Origin: Phalacrocorax aristotelis
Taxonomy: Eukaryota; Chordata; Aves; Suliformes; Phalacrocoracidae
DNA: 64,000 nucleotides
Direction of reading: 5' to 3'
NCBI RefSeq assembly: GCF_949628215.1
Contig: NC_134283.1
Coordinates: forward strand, 7,501,638 to 7,565,637
The position numbers and the translations under genes were made by a program. The notes below the pieces were generated by a model. That model ran no database searches and was not told where the DNA came from. It worked only from the letters and a program-made list of their open reading frames with translations. Positions 34,963-48,500 of the stretch are shown in pieces. The stretch's first letter is position 1, and the number at the start of each line of letters is the position of its first letter.

Positions 34963-37900
34963 CTGAAAGAAAGATAACCTATTGATGATAATTTTCAGGC
35001 ACACACCAAGAGAAGCCTGAACTCCTTCCTTCCAAAACCAGCAACACATTTAAGGCATGCTACGTGCATGGTGATTCAAACAGCTGCTTGAAATGTAATT
35101 AAGAGTTAAACATTTTGAACAAATTTGTAAGGCCTGATTTTTGCTTTGTGTTTGCAAAAATAGGACGTGAGTCTTGATTACAGTTTCTGAATAGCGTAAT
35201 ACATACATAATGTTAATGTACTACAAAAGTAAAGGTTAGTGGAGGTGCAGAGAGAAACATAGGCTCAGGGAGTTAATCCTTACAGGTTCGTTAGATTTTC
35301 TCTTTACAGAACATTTATCAAGAAACCCAACTTTCACCGTAAGTACGAAATGTTTTTCTAATTGACCTTTGGTATTTTTCAATTAATTTTGTGTTCCTGT
35401 AGAGGTAATGCCACATCCCGGCAGTGGCTGTGATTAGTGCAATACCGTCGTTCGCACTGCGTGACTACTTCTTTCCTTCTTTTTTCCACTTTTTTTTCTT
35501 TTTAAATTTTAAATAAGTAGTGTGCCACAGATACCACTAAGACTAGATGTTTAGCAGCTGGCTGCAACTAGCACATGTGAGAGAGGAACAAAACCCCCCT
35601 TCTTACTAGTGCACTGGAGTGGAGCTTATTTTGATGTATGAAGTTTCAGAACTTGTGAAAGCTCCATGTTGGTTAATTGAAGTTGTGTGTGTGTTGCACT
35701 GAATGTTCAAAGTGCAGCATGCAGACCACTATTAAATCACTGAAAATTGCAAGGTGTCAAGACTTTCCTCGCTTTCATTGTAGGAAACTTCAGGAACTGA
35801 AAATGTACTCACAAAGGCTGTTTCATATCCTCATCGCACTATTTTTTGCTGGCATAACAGGATATATTGAGTTTTATGTTAATAGAATCTACCATCTGTG
35901 ACATAGTTTTATTGAATAATTTAAGAATAATGGCATAGAAGTTTGTAACAATATGCTGACTTGGGAACAGGTGGGTCCCACAGTACATTTAAATGCCTGA
36001 ATTGGGGTCCAGGCACCTCAGACCATTACTGAATATCTAATACAGGAGGAGGTATGAGATTTTTAAAGATACTAAGTGAATACAGCTTTCAACTTCCAAT
36101 TAAATTTAATGGATGCTGGGCACAAAATGTCTTTACCATCTGTCGGCCTTATTTTGAAAGCTGACTGCAGTGAACTCAATATTACAACCTTAATTTTGCC
36201 AAGTGGTTCCCTCAATTAGTAAATAGCAGACTTAAAAAAATAATCTGTTAGAACAAAGGAAAAATTGCACTGCAAAGCACAATGGGGCATAACTGTAAAG
36301 TAACCTTGGAAAACACACTCTTAGGAATCCCATTGGATAGAAGGTCGACCTCTAAATGTAGCCCACGAAACCACAATAACTTTTATGAAGTTACCTCACA
36401 GCATAAACAATACCTAACTATCCTATAAGACTTGTTCTGCACTATGGACAACAATCCTTTAAGAATATCCAAGAAAGACTTTGAAGAAGCAGCAGCTGTA
36501 TTATTTTCTATGACTGTTGTTAGCCAAATCAAGCTTTTAGGAGTCTAGAGCACAGCATAAATAACCAACACAGATGTGACAGAATTGGGAAAGTCAGCAA
36601 GCACACTTGCCCATCCATTGGAATTTATTACCAGCACATCATGCGGAAAGCAGGGCACGCAACATTTGTTTTAATTTGTACCATATCATATTTAGCAAGG
36701 TAACTTTGAGGAAATGTGCTTTCCCTGCATTTTTCACATGCACAGTATCAAATTTAAGACTCTGGAGTTCAGGAGTTGTTTCCAGGATACTTGTAAGTAC
36801 CTTGCAAATGCAAACAGCAGGCAGAGGGAACAATAAAACTTAAAACAATAATAATGACAATGGGATCCAGATGGAGCTATGAAAATATATAAAATATTTG
36901 GAAAAAAGCTTGAAGAGCTGATACAACATCTGTATATTTTAGTGTTATTTAGAACTTACATACCCAGTTAGTCAAATTCTGTACTAGTGCAATACCTTTC
37001 AGTACACTGTCTGAGTTAAGAGACCATGATCTATTTTATAAATGAGTAATTTTTATGTTTATGGCTGCTAATGGTCCACTTATTCAACCAAGTCTGCAAC
37101 TACTTGTTTCCCAAGGTGCCTGAATATTAAAACCATTCCCTCTTCTGCTATAAAGAGCAGAGAGCATTAAAAACCTCCTTTGCTCTGCAAGTATGGCTAA
37201 GGCTTAAGTTGTTCTATGCAGACTAAATAAAACCATTTTACTTTTGTTCCAGTGAACATTTAAGTGCTGTGTATAGCCTGCCTTTCACAGAGTGCAGCAT
37301 GGAGCTGATCCTAAGCCTGTGCCTGAGTGTGTGCACGTTACCAGTAAAGATGGTGAATTACCCCGTACTTGGTTAAAATCAGGCCTGGGCTTAACTGGTG
37401 GTACAGTGAGGCATGTGGAAATCTGGAATTTATTGGAGGTTCTCTGAAGTGGCTGAAGTTTGATTCAAAATAAATACCCTTTCCAGAAGCAAGGATCAAA
37501 AGGGTTTCCCTCTTCTTACAGAACTGTGTCCCTAAATTACCGTTCACCAGTTATTCTGCATTGGTTGCTATTTGCATTTGTCAGCTCAAATGTAAAGCAA
37601 GTGGATCCTACGTCTTTTTTTTATACAGAGGAGCTAATTGAATTTCTTCTTGTGCAGTGTCATCATCAGCGGGCTCTTGGGTTGGAAACAGTGCAAGGGA
37701 CTCTTTACTAATATAAAAAGTTTCCATTGGAATAAAGGACACAAATTCTGTTGGCCTTTGTTTGCTTTCAGTATGGCCCAGCCCTTAGAGGGTTTGTGTC
37801 TAAACTAATGCTGAACTACTGATTTTATCCTTGAGAGGCCCCAAATTGACACAAGATGTATCACAGAGCTCTGCGATGGAATCAGAACTATTTTTACACA

Positions 37901-39984
37901 TCAGTGGACAATTGGAAAATGCTTCCACTTTCCCGTAAGGAAAGCTGGCAAACCAGTTACCGAAAAACAAGACAGACCCAGAACGCCGCACAGCCACGCA
38001 CTGTCTGATGAATCCAGCGTGGGCCCGCCTCGGCAGCAGGAGAAGAAAATGATTAATAGCAAAGGACAAATAAAAGGATTCCCAAGTTTGCCTTTTCCCT
38101 CCAGCACGCTTGCATTAATTCACACTTTAGTTTGACATACTGTTTTTAAGCATACTCTAGAGCAGAATCACCCTCTCCTATCTGTTCAGTCTAGTGGAAA
38201 AATGGTAACAAACACAGGAAAAGAACCTTGCTAACCCCGTTTGAAACAATTTGCATTTGCTTTAGGGAATACATTTATAATTGGAAAAACAACTTTGAAC
38301 AAGCGTATTTCTCCTGTCCCCTTCAGCTCTACAAATGGTAGAGTCATGGATATGTTATCATACATTCAAGTGTTTTTCAGCAATGACAGTGAGTCTGGAA
38401 ATTAAGACGACCTATGCAAAAATGAGGTAATCTGTAAAACAAGAGACATGGTCTAGAAAGACAAAACCAATGTACCTCAAGGTCCTTTACAAGCCTTGCT
38501 TACCATGCCCTGTGAGAAATATTCAAATTCTCATGTTCCATCATAACTCCCCAAGCGCCGCAGATTTTCTGAGCCTTCTACGAGCTCCCTCCTCATACCA
38601 CTCTGCTGGACCCGAGCAGGGAGGCAAGGAATATAAAATGTGTAGAGCTTAATTGGGAACGTACAGAAGCATTGCTCTGCGTTAGCATTACAGGCAAAAT
38701 TTAGCAGCTTTAACATTTCTTAGAATTTTCACCTATTAACACACACTTGTGAATTTAAAGAGGCGTTATGCTACCAATGCTAGCAACAGAATTCTTCAAA
38801 GAAGTCTTGATACAAACGTAAGATTAAAAAAAAATAAAATCACAAAGCTGGCAGTGAAGGCCTGTTGTGAAAAAGCCTATTCAAGTATACTTTTCTGAGG
38901 GGATGTTATGGTTGGGATCTCAGAGCTTCTCTTGGATCAGAGCCATTTCTGTCCATCTGTATTGTGTATCATACCAAGAAGAGCAACAATTACTGTCAAA
39001 AGACCGTGGTAGGAGGGTAAGGGCAGAAATGCCTTCGCGGTACTGGTCAGAGAATGTTCTAAAGGAGGTTTCAGGACAGCTGTGTTCTCTGGAAGTATGA
39101 AGTCTGACAGCTGTACTGACGCCTCTCCAACACCACCGTGGTGTCTCTCTTGGGGTTCCCCTCAAAAGCATCAAGAACTTTGGATATGGTGTCCTCTTTA
39201 AAATTTATTATTCTGCTTCAAATAGGCTCTTCTTCTTCAGCCTCAAATCAAGCCAAGGCACTTATCTTAACAATGGTAATTTTCAGAGTACTGTTTATAC
39301 TTTCACCTCCTACCAGACTGGATTTTCTGTTTTCAAAAATAAGCTGTAACGAGGCCTCCCTCTAGCAATTTTTATACAGAGAAGTATTGCAAAAAGTTAG
39401 TGTTCTTAAAATTCTGCATACAAGCTCAAACAGAAAAGCAAGGAAGAAGCAGGCTGAGCAGGCACACTGGGTTCTAGATTCAAGGGGCAGGTATCTGCCT
39501 TGCCTTTCTGCTTTCAAACATCTGAGCACTACTGGCTTTCAAAGGCAATGCAGATAACGATATACACTAAAGAACAGGATTTTGGGAATTCTAACAACGG
39601 ATAAGCCTGGAATTCCATGTGCGTCTAACAGACTTTTAAAACCTGGATTGAGAAAGCTCAGTACCTGTTCCTCCCAATGAGAACTGCGACAATACTGGCT
39701 GTGCAATACAAATTCAGAAAAGGCGCCATGCCCACTGTCGCGGCATGGAACATGCTGTTCAACCTTCCTTTACCGACTGAAAAATTTAAAATATTGAATA
39801 TTCTAATCCTGTCCTGTTCAGAAAAGAGCAACACAAAGAAAACAACAGGAAAATCTCAGCACATCTCAGGGCAATGCTTAGACTAGAGAGGTGTATGTGC
39901 TTTGGGGTATTCTCTTTTGTGTGTTTTGGGTGCGTGTTTACTTGTGCTTTGTGATGGGAAGAAGATTACTCTGGTCTTTACTTC

Positions 39985-40002
39985 TTTTTTTTTTTTTTTT
40001 TT
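39985..40002. repeat. Poly-T tract, 18 bases
   Basis: Eighteen consecutive T. No SINE body or target duplication was recognised next to it. Confidence 0.8.
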
Positions 40003-43000
40003 AAATATACTTTTCCAGTGGAGCGGGTTGCTAAAATTATTCACTCAGTGTTGCTGATTCTATTGGACTTGGGGAATTTTATATCATTTTAGAGAGACGG
40101 GTTATGTACCTTGAAATTACTGATACTTAGGTCTTGATGCTACCTATTACCAAAATAAGCCAAAAGAGAGACACAGAAGTTAAATAATTTTTTAAAGTTT
40201 CTCTGTGAAATTTTAAAATGGTATCTTTTTGTAACAAACTTAAGTTGTCACTGCAGCAAAGGGAATATTTTCAACTAGGCTGCAGTTCACAGAGATTTCT
40301 ATGCAGCCTCAATTTAACAAAACAACTAATTTAGTAGTACCACATTAGCTCTAGAGATTGTTAAAGAGAAATAGCACGGTATTATAAACACAAAATGTTT
40401 CCTGTTCCTTGTAGCAATGATACGCTAAATTGATCCAGCATCTCTAAAAGAAAGACGGATTTCCATATTTCTTTAGCTAATACCTCATGGCAGACACTAT
40501 GACTTGCAAAGCTTTCATTTCAACAAAAGCAAAAGAGAATACATTACAACCACAGCCATAAGTTATTTTCCTCTACTGAATACAACAGCAGTGCATGCAC
40601 TGGAAACATGGTATGACTTTATTGTAGCCAGTCTGTCATTAGTGAGCTGATAGCAATTCTCATACAAAATAAAGTACAAGCTTGCATTAAAAAAAAATAG
40701 AGAAAAACCAAAATTTTTATTTTCTTACTAGCATTTCTAAAATAGTAAAGTACTAAGAATAGCTGAGTCCTAATACTGCAACTAAGAAACCAGCTCTTTT
40801 AGGAATCACATTATATCCACAAACGACTTACATAAATTTAATGAAGTGCCCCGTCAGTGCCCCTGACTAATTTGCAATACATTTCTATGTGAGAAACATA
40901 TGTTAAAAAAGCACAAAATTAAGCATGTTATTACCTATAGCCACTCAGACCAGAAAAAAAGATTTTCATACTGAAATTAAAAATAGCAGCCACAATGCTT
41001 TTTTTACTCAAATAATTTCTGCAAATATAAAATCATTAAAAACAAGAAAACAAGGTATATTCCGAACAGAGCAAGTAACATAATACGCTATCAGATTATG
41101 ACATTGTATTTGGATATTTGCAGCTAGCTTCTGATTACATTGCTTTTTGACAGCTTTTGATGGGGGTGTGTAAAAACAGTCCATTTTAAATTGACTAAAA
41201 GACTTTTTTCCTGAAATGCATCTCGTACATCTGCCTTAGTACTCATTTTTTCCTGTGTTCTGCTTGGATTTTTCTTGTTTGCTATACTTTCCCCACCTGA
41301 AATTAGTAACTGGGACAGATTTCCTTGTCCAGCTTTTCATTTTAAGTCATTGATTTCAGGTCTCCACCTCTACTGTCCTAGTAGTCATGGCACTGATCCT
41401 TTGTTTGCTGAAGACTGCAACCAAAGCAAGGAGTGCAGTGCCTTACAGAGATATGATATAACCTTGGATCCTCACCGCGGAACAAGCTTGCAAATTGTAC
41501 TGAGACGATGATTACTTCGGAAAGTCCTGAATAGAGATGTTTTCCCGGATGTAAGTCTGACCCTTTATAATTAGTACATGCCTGAAACAGTTACGCTTCA
41601 ACTTCGTATTGCTATAGTCGAGCCTCCACTTATTTACCCATTTTAATTCAGACTAATCTGTTGGCTGTTCTGCGTTTGAAATCAAGAGCCAACAATCTCT
41701 ACTGAGGTACTCATAAATGCTTGCTGACATTCAGTTTTCTCTGGAACTTCATTTTGTAGTTAGAATGTAGCAAAAGCAGTCTACGGCTTCATAAATATAG
41801 GAAAAGTTAAATGGAAAATGTACTACTAATTATCTGTTGCACCACTTCACAGCATGAAAGATAAACGTAGCCTGCCTAAGAAACGGATGCTACTTTTCAA
41901 GCCTTTGGATATTATTTTAAACATAATGATCCATTTCTGTATTTGGCTCTTATAAGGCACCAATCTCAGGAGTAAAATAACAGAGACTGCAAAGCTGGAA
42001 CGCTAAACCGCTCACTATGCCAATATAACACACTGGGGTCTTCAGGCCTGTGCTGGTAATACAGATGCTGAGTAGAGAGAAACAATGAAGGCAACATGCC
42101 ATGGAAAAACTTCCTAGTGTGAATGTCAAAACATAATGCTTTCAACATCCTACATGAAGCTGTTCAGCTCAGTAATATAATGAATTTTTATCTTTTTCTT
42201 TTTTTTAGTAGAGTTATACATTTACTTCAGGAAAAAAAACCTGAAAGACATTGGTGCAACAAGAGTGGATATTCTTTTAACTCCACAATGCTGAATGCAG
42301 TTTGTTGCACCAACTGCCATCTACAGATTACAGTTTCAAGCTTGCAGATGACTTCTTTACCCCCTCATTCTCAGCTAAGGCAGGTTTATTGGATGGTGGT
42401 GGTGGACTCTGTACTTTCTTTTCTTGGGCCTCTCTGGTGACAATGGGTTTCCCTGAGGTATAGGAAAGGATTTCTGCTTACGATAAAGCAATCCTTCATT
42501 CCCTGTTTTAGTAAATTAGGCCAAAGAGGCTGAGAATCTTATGCCAAGGTTACAAATTTTAATCCAAGCCAGAAGAGAAATTAGTTCAGTTATCTCAGCG
42601 TAATCTGTCAAACTCGCCAATTGTTCTAAAGCTGTATCATCATGTGTTGTCAAAAAGGTGATCAGCACCCCAATGAAGGGAATGTCCCTCACCTCCAGAT
42701 GGGCACAATGGAACAGAGCATTAATTTAGTTTATGATCTACAACCATAATTTTTCCTTCTCATTAGTCTCACATTAGGTGCAATATTGCTGTTTATTTTC
42801 ACACATCATCTCAAAGAATCACTTTTTCTCCTCTGTTTACACATTGAAAACATCCAAGCCTTCCAGCATGTCAAGACTGTTCCCCTCTAGCCCTGAAATA
42901 AGCCCCTCCTCCACTGAAACCTGTGCTGCAGAGATCACCCCAAAGTCTTACTTTTCCAGCTATGTCCCTTCCCTCCTTAATCCTTCAGTTGATATTTCAG

Positions 43001-43354
43001 ACTAACAGTGACAACAGTAAGTAGCAACATTTACTCTCTGCATCAACCCGAGCCTTTTCTGCCCCCATCACCCGCTATGAGCACTTTTATCCAGTATTAT
43101 TTCAAGCACTGCACGGTTTTAACCTATGCTGCATTTACACATAAAAAATAGTCCAACAAAGACATCTCCAGAGCTGGTGCTTTAGTGATTCTTTACAGTA
43201 ATCCCCCAAATGGCAATGTCATTACACACCTCAAATTCCTCCTAAGTCTCTTTTGGTGCGTATACGGGAGGCTGAAAACAGCTCATTATTTGAGAAGTAG
43301 CAGCCATCGTCATGTAACAGTTACCCCATGCTCCCCCACTTACTGGCTCATACC

Positions 43355-43440
43355 ATGTGATGCTCTTGGACAGTTTTGGGAGCAGGGACTGTGTCTTCTT
43401 AGGGGGTGTGTATATCATGTCAACAGAACCCCCAGCTGAT
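43355..43440 (+). repeat. Ancient SINE/LINE 3'-tail remnant
   Basis: The segment TGGGAGCAGGGACTGTGTCT and what follows resemble the 3' tail shared by MIR and L2-type elements of amniotes (aGGGCAGGGACTGTGTCT, then a GT-rich run and a CCC...CTGATCA block). The copy is very diverged, and the family level is all that can be said. Confidence 0.35.
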
Positions 43441-45556
43441 CATAGCCAAGCCTGCTCATCACAGCTGTAGCACACAGAAATAGTACCAACACCTTTTAAC
43501 CATCTGTCATTGTACAGCCGATTTCACATATTCATAACAGAGGTGGAACAGAGCATTTTGCAACAGCAAAATACCTTTATCCTGAGGCTCTCTTACTTCT
43601 GTTCTCCAAAGAACGTGGGGGGACAGGAGGGAGCACCCATTTAGCCTGCTTAACCATTAGAAACACAATCACATCTGTTCTCAAAAGTTTTCTTTTAACT
43701 GTACTATTAATAAAAGAACTTTCAAGTTCAGGAGGGAAAGCAATAGCAGCAATGTAGAGGCCAAACAGAAGAAATGCAGAAACTACTGAAGGGATTTAGA
43801 AAGTTGTCTAAACATACAGGCATGTGCTAGAACTTAAAATTAGAAGCCTTAGTGCAGAAATAGGTTGGAAAAGACAAAAGAAATATATATTATCTCATGG
43901 GATCTTTCTAACACTCAGCGTGGTCTTTGGTTTCGTATTGCTGTGAAGAACAGGTCCAAAATCTACTTCGTAGATGTTGGAAAGCGTACAGCATGATAGC
44001 TACTTTTTGAGGATAGTTTGGAATATTCTGTACTTATATGAACAAATTTCACTCCCTGCTCCACTGGTGTAATTTCCCCGGCATCAGTGGGTTGCATGTG
44101 AATAAGAAGAGCAGGTCCTGAGAGAAGATAAAAGTCTCAGTTGATAAAGGAATACTAGTAGTGTTCAATAGGCTTCGATTACTCTAACATGCATTCTGTA
44201 AATAAAAAGTCTCCTTCAAACATGGTTTTCACAGAGGTCAACACTTTCTGACCACTCCTCCAATCCTGGCAGAGCACGAACTTCCTAATAGGAGAACGCA
44301 GTATTTTCCTTATGAAAGCAGAGAGCGCTTCCTCCCGTTACCCTTGCCCTAGTCCTCTATATGTAGCTAAAACAGTAAGTTTAGCTTCTGCATTACTTCT
44401 GTGCAGGAGCTCTTCGACAGAGAGAAGAGCTGTCTGCAAGAGCATTCCTCACCAATAATTAATTCCTCTCTTGTTCACTGTCGTGTGTCTGAGAAGCCTG
44501 CAACTGCACCACGTCTGCAAAATCACATGGACAGGATCTCCATGGTGACAGTGTCATGCGGTACGCAAACATCAGCTGGCTAGTCAAGGTTACTTTGGCA
44601 ACCCGAGTGTCACAGGTAATGATCCAAATCTTGTTCAGATTCATGAAAGAATTATCTGAATTAAAAACTTGCCCGTTTTTCATTCCAGGGCTGGTTCTGT
44701 TCTGTTGCTGTTTATAACGGCAGAGCCTATTTCAATGAGCCTGGAGCTATCTCCATGAGAATTACAAACACTAATATCAATAATATTTATTTAAGCATCA
44801 TTTGTATGCAGTAATGAAGAAAAAGATGCATACTGCAATCTATTCTAGCCGAGATACCACATAAGCAAAGCTTTAATACTACAGCTTTCATTGGTGCTAT
44901 AAGGCAACATGAATTTTATTATCAGAGTCACTGCTGTGGTCTATTACAAAGATATGTTGTCTTTAATATGAATTATGAGCTGCATTATAATTGCAGACGC
45001 TCTTCTCAGACCCAGAGAAGGGTTTTCTTTCCTGCCATTGGCAGATCTGGCTTTTAAAACAGAGCACAGCACTCCATATGAGGAAGAATCACATAGTCTG
45101 TCTTCTGGTTTATGCCCGTTTAGCTTTGGTCTGGGGAAGGGAGGAAACTCAAGAAACCAAGGATAACAGTTTCTTAACTTGCTGGCAGCTCTGAGGGGAG
45201 TGAGCTGGTATCCTACTCCATGCAGATTTTGCCAGGGCATTCGGGCATGGGAAGTATGGAGCAAAAGGACGTCTCCCTTTCAGGCTGCATTTGTCAGAGC
45301 CCTGTTAAGGTGGCTTGGGCCAAGGGAAGGGACAGGACATGGGCTCCCCAGCTATCCTGTGCCACACGCACGGTGAGCAGCCACTGGGCTCCTCTGCACT
45401 AATGACTCTGTCCTTCTGCTCCCAAAAGTGACATCTGCCAAAATTTAGTCCTATTGTTTTGCTGGCATATTTCCTCCTCACTAATGTTGAAATGGCTCCC
45501 TCACGTTTATGCAATATGATTGGGTGGAGTAATAGTTAACTGGGAAACATGCTGAC

Positions 45557-45570
45557 TTTTTTTTTTTTTT
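45557..45570. repeat. Poly-T tract, 14 bases
   Basis: Fourteen consecutive T; simple-sequence tract without an attached element. Confidence 0.7.
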
Positions 45571-48500
45571 CTACTATGAGTTTGCAATACTTCCCTTTCT
45601 CAGGCTAAGTCTTCTGTACAAGCTTTTGTAGAAAAAGTGTGATTACTGACAATCACCCTATCACACACAAAGTTATTTGGACAAAACCATCCTTTTGCTG
45701 GTAGGGACTATTTCCCTTGGGAACGATGGAATAACCTGTATTGACCACAACACACTTCCATGGGAATGATCTGCATTCATGATAGGAATATTTTCCTCGC
45801 ACCGTGTAGCAGAATAGCTAGCAGGAAAGTGCTTCTAGTAATTAACTGACTTAACCGCTGTGACAAAATCCTCCAGTTACCTGTTTGTGTGGGAGCTGGG
45901 TACATGGGAGGCTGGCAAACCCACACCTGCAACTGGTCTGCATTATCCTCTCTTCCCCAGGCTGATTCTCTTCTCTTACCTACACCACTAATTCTAAGGA
46001 GCCCTGTCAAACTCTTTGCTCTCCTAGAGCCTGAGGGTATACAGCAGCTTGCAAGACAGAAAAGCAGCATAATATTTTCAAGATTTTGTGTAGGTCCTGT
46101 TCCTGCCCATGGTGAATACAGCCAGCTCTTAACATGCAGAAATCAAGCACTGAGCATAAGCAAGCAGACACATCAAACTCAGGGTATCTGGGCCCCAAAT
46201 TTCATAAACACCTACTGATACAAAAGTGCATGGGGAAAACAGGGATGTCATCAGAATCAACTGCTAAAGTGTTAAAAAGTTAGTATCCTTAGCCATGATT
46301 TTGAGCTGATTAGAGTATTTTAGATACAGGAGTAGGAAAGTAACTTGGGTCATGGAGTCTATTTCCTTGATGTGAAGCCAACACATCGTGTCATCCTCCT
46401 AGTAGCCACCTGAAATCAAACATTATTTTGCCCAACTCACCTGTTTATGGTCCGTTACACTGAACTTTTGCACCAATGCTTTTGCCTGCATACATGCAAA
46501 TAGAAAGTACTTTTTAAACCCTTTTCATTTCTCCATTGCTATTCACAGCTGCAAACAGCAGCTCTGGCCTTTATTCCCTTTTGCTGCCTGTCGGCAAGGA
46601 GAGACCTTTTCTCTGGAATACCTTTTAGCCTCACTGTATGTTGCCATGGCAGCAGGACTAAAACCAGACCCAAGATGAGAAAAATGTCAAAGGAATAAAA
46701 ACTGACGCTACAGGCAAATTCTGACTCTGAGCCCTCCCTCAGCTACTGAAGACATCTATTAAGTTATACATCTTTTAGTTTGGAGGGCTAGAGCTGCAGA
46801 ACTGTGCTGTTTTCACTCTTTCCTTATTCCTATAAGCTCTTGCTGACGTCAATGAGTATTTGTTTTGCCTCAGTAAAATTCAAAGAAAAAGAGATTTAAA
46901 GCCTTGTAATTAGAGAATAACTGCACCAAATCTTGCCAGCTTTAACTTAGGGAGTCAACAGGGATAAAGCAGAAAAAAGGCAAAACCACCATCAAATTAA
47001 GTATTTAGAAGTACTGAACAGCAGTGCCTAGATTATCATTGTGGAGGGAGCCTTCCTACGTGGTAAAAGAGAAAAGACCTTGAAATTTGATCCACCAACA
47101 CAGAGAATTCCAGCAAGTTAGGACAGCTCAGGGGTATTCAGCGCTTGGACAGATAAAGACTAGTGTGTTGGTTGCAAGTGAAGTGCTATAGAAAGAACAC
47201 CTCTGTAAGACTACGTGTATTATCTTAGCAAAACCTGCACAGAATGAGAAGAAAAGCTTTTTTTAATTTAAACTGGCACAACACAGCTTTTCTCATTATC
47301 ACTTGCTATTCACACAGGCTTGAAGGGGAATTTTTTTTGTGTTAATATGGGAAATAATTACCTTATTACTTTCAAAGTCAAGGGTTGTTTCTCAGGGGTA
47401 GAGATTTTGTGAAGAAATCCCTGGAATGCACTTGAGCAGAAAAGTCACATCTTGTGCATCAGGGAGAAGCTTTAAGGATCCTGTGCTGGAATTTCTTTTA
47501 GAGGAGCAATACCGCCGGATCTCTTGGACCCAAGCTTTCTGCAGCAGTCTGTCTAGTTGATAGCACAATACAATCATATTGACTCTCTACTGAGGTTAAC
47601 CAGTCTGAAGGCAAGCACACCATTGTGTGGAAGGGATATGGAACTACCGTGATAAAGTTAAAACGTTCCTCAGATCCACTCAGTAAAGGGGAATCCCGCC
47701 TACATCACACTTCTGGTTGCCACCATATGCCTGAGAGCTGCTGCCTGACTCTGGGATTGCTGGTAGAAGTTATGATAGCATGGTCCTGATTTGTACTAGG
47801 AAGGTGGCTTTCAGCATGTCAAAGCCACAAGTGGAGGAGCTCAGAACTGGTCACCTTTGCAGTACCTTTCTCCATTCTGAGCAGTAATGCCTCTTATAAT
47901 AAGTTGCAGCCAACTGTGCACACAGGGGTGCCCCAGACACTCCTGAACCTTGGGGTATTCAAACATGCAGTGGTTCAGATTCCACTCTAGCGCTCTGCTT
48001 TGGTCCACAGCAGCAGCTCTTACACTGGGGAAAATTCCTTTGGCTGCAAAGAAACAGGCGAAAGAAACATGTACTCTCTATTTGGTTAAGATGCAGCAGT
48101 CTCCTGCCTAAATTGAATTCATATATAAAGTTCAGTTTGGTGTATTCCATCACAATCCATCATAACAATTTATTGCAGGAAATAAAGTTTATTACATTCA
48201 TCACTATGCAATAAAAAAAAAAGAAGACATTTTATGTTGTTATTGACTATCAAGCTCCATGACATCAGTTTTTAAACCCTTGCCTCAGCAATGTTGTCTT
48301 GTGATGTCTGAAAAAGCCTTTGGAGAAAAACTGCACCACCCCACAAGTACATATCATTTGCCCTCTTTCACGTAAGCATGCTCTAACAGCTAGAGGGCCA
48401 AAAACTGTCCCCCTCCTCCACCCCCAGAACATGCAGACCCCACTATAAGCGTACCGCTTTGCATAGCGTGTTGTTGTCTTTCCAATTACAATGCCTAGAC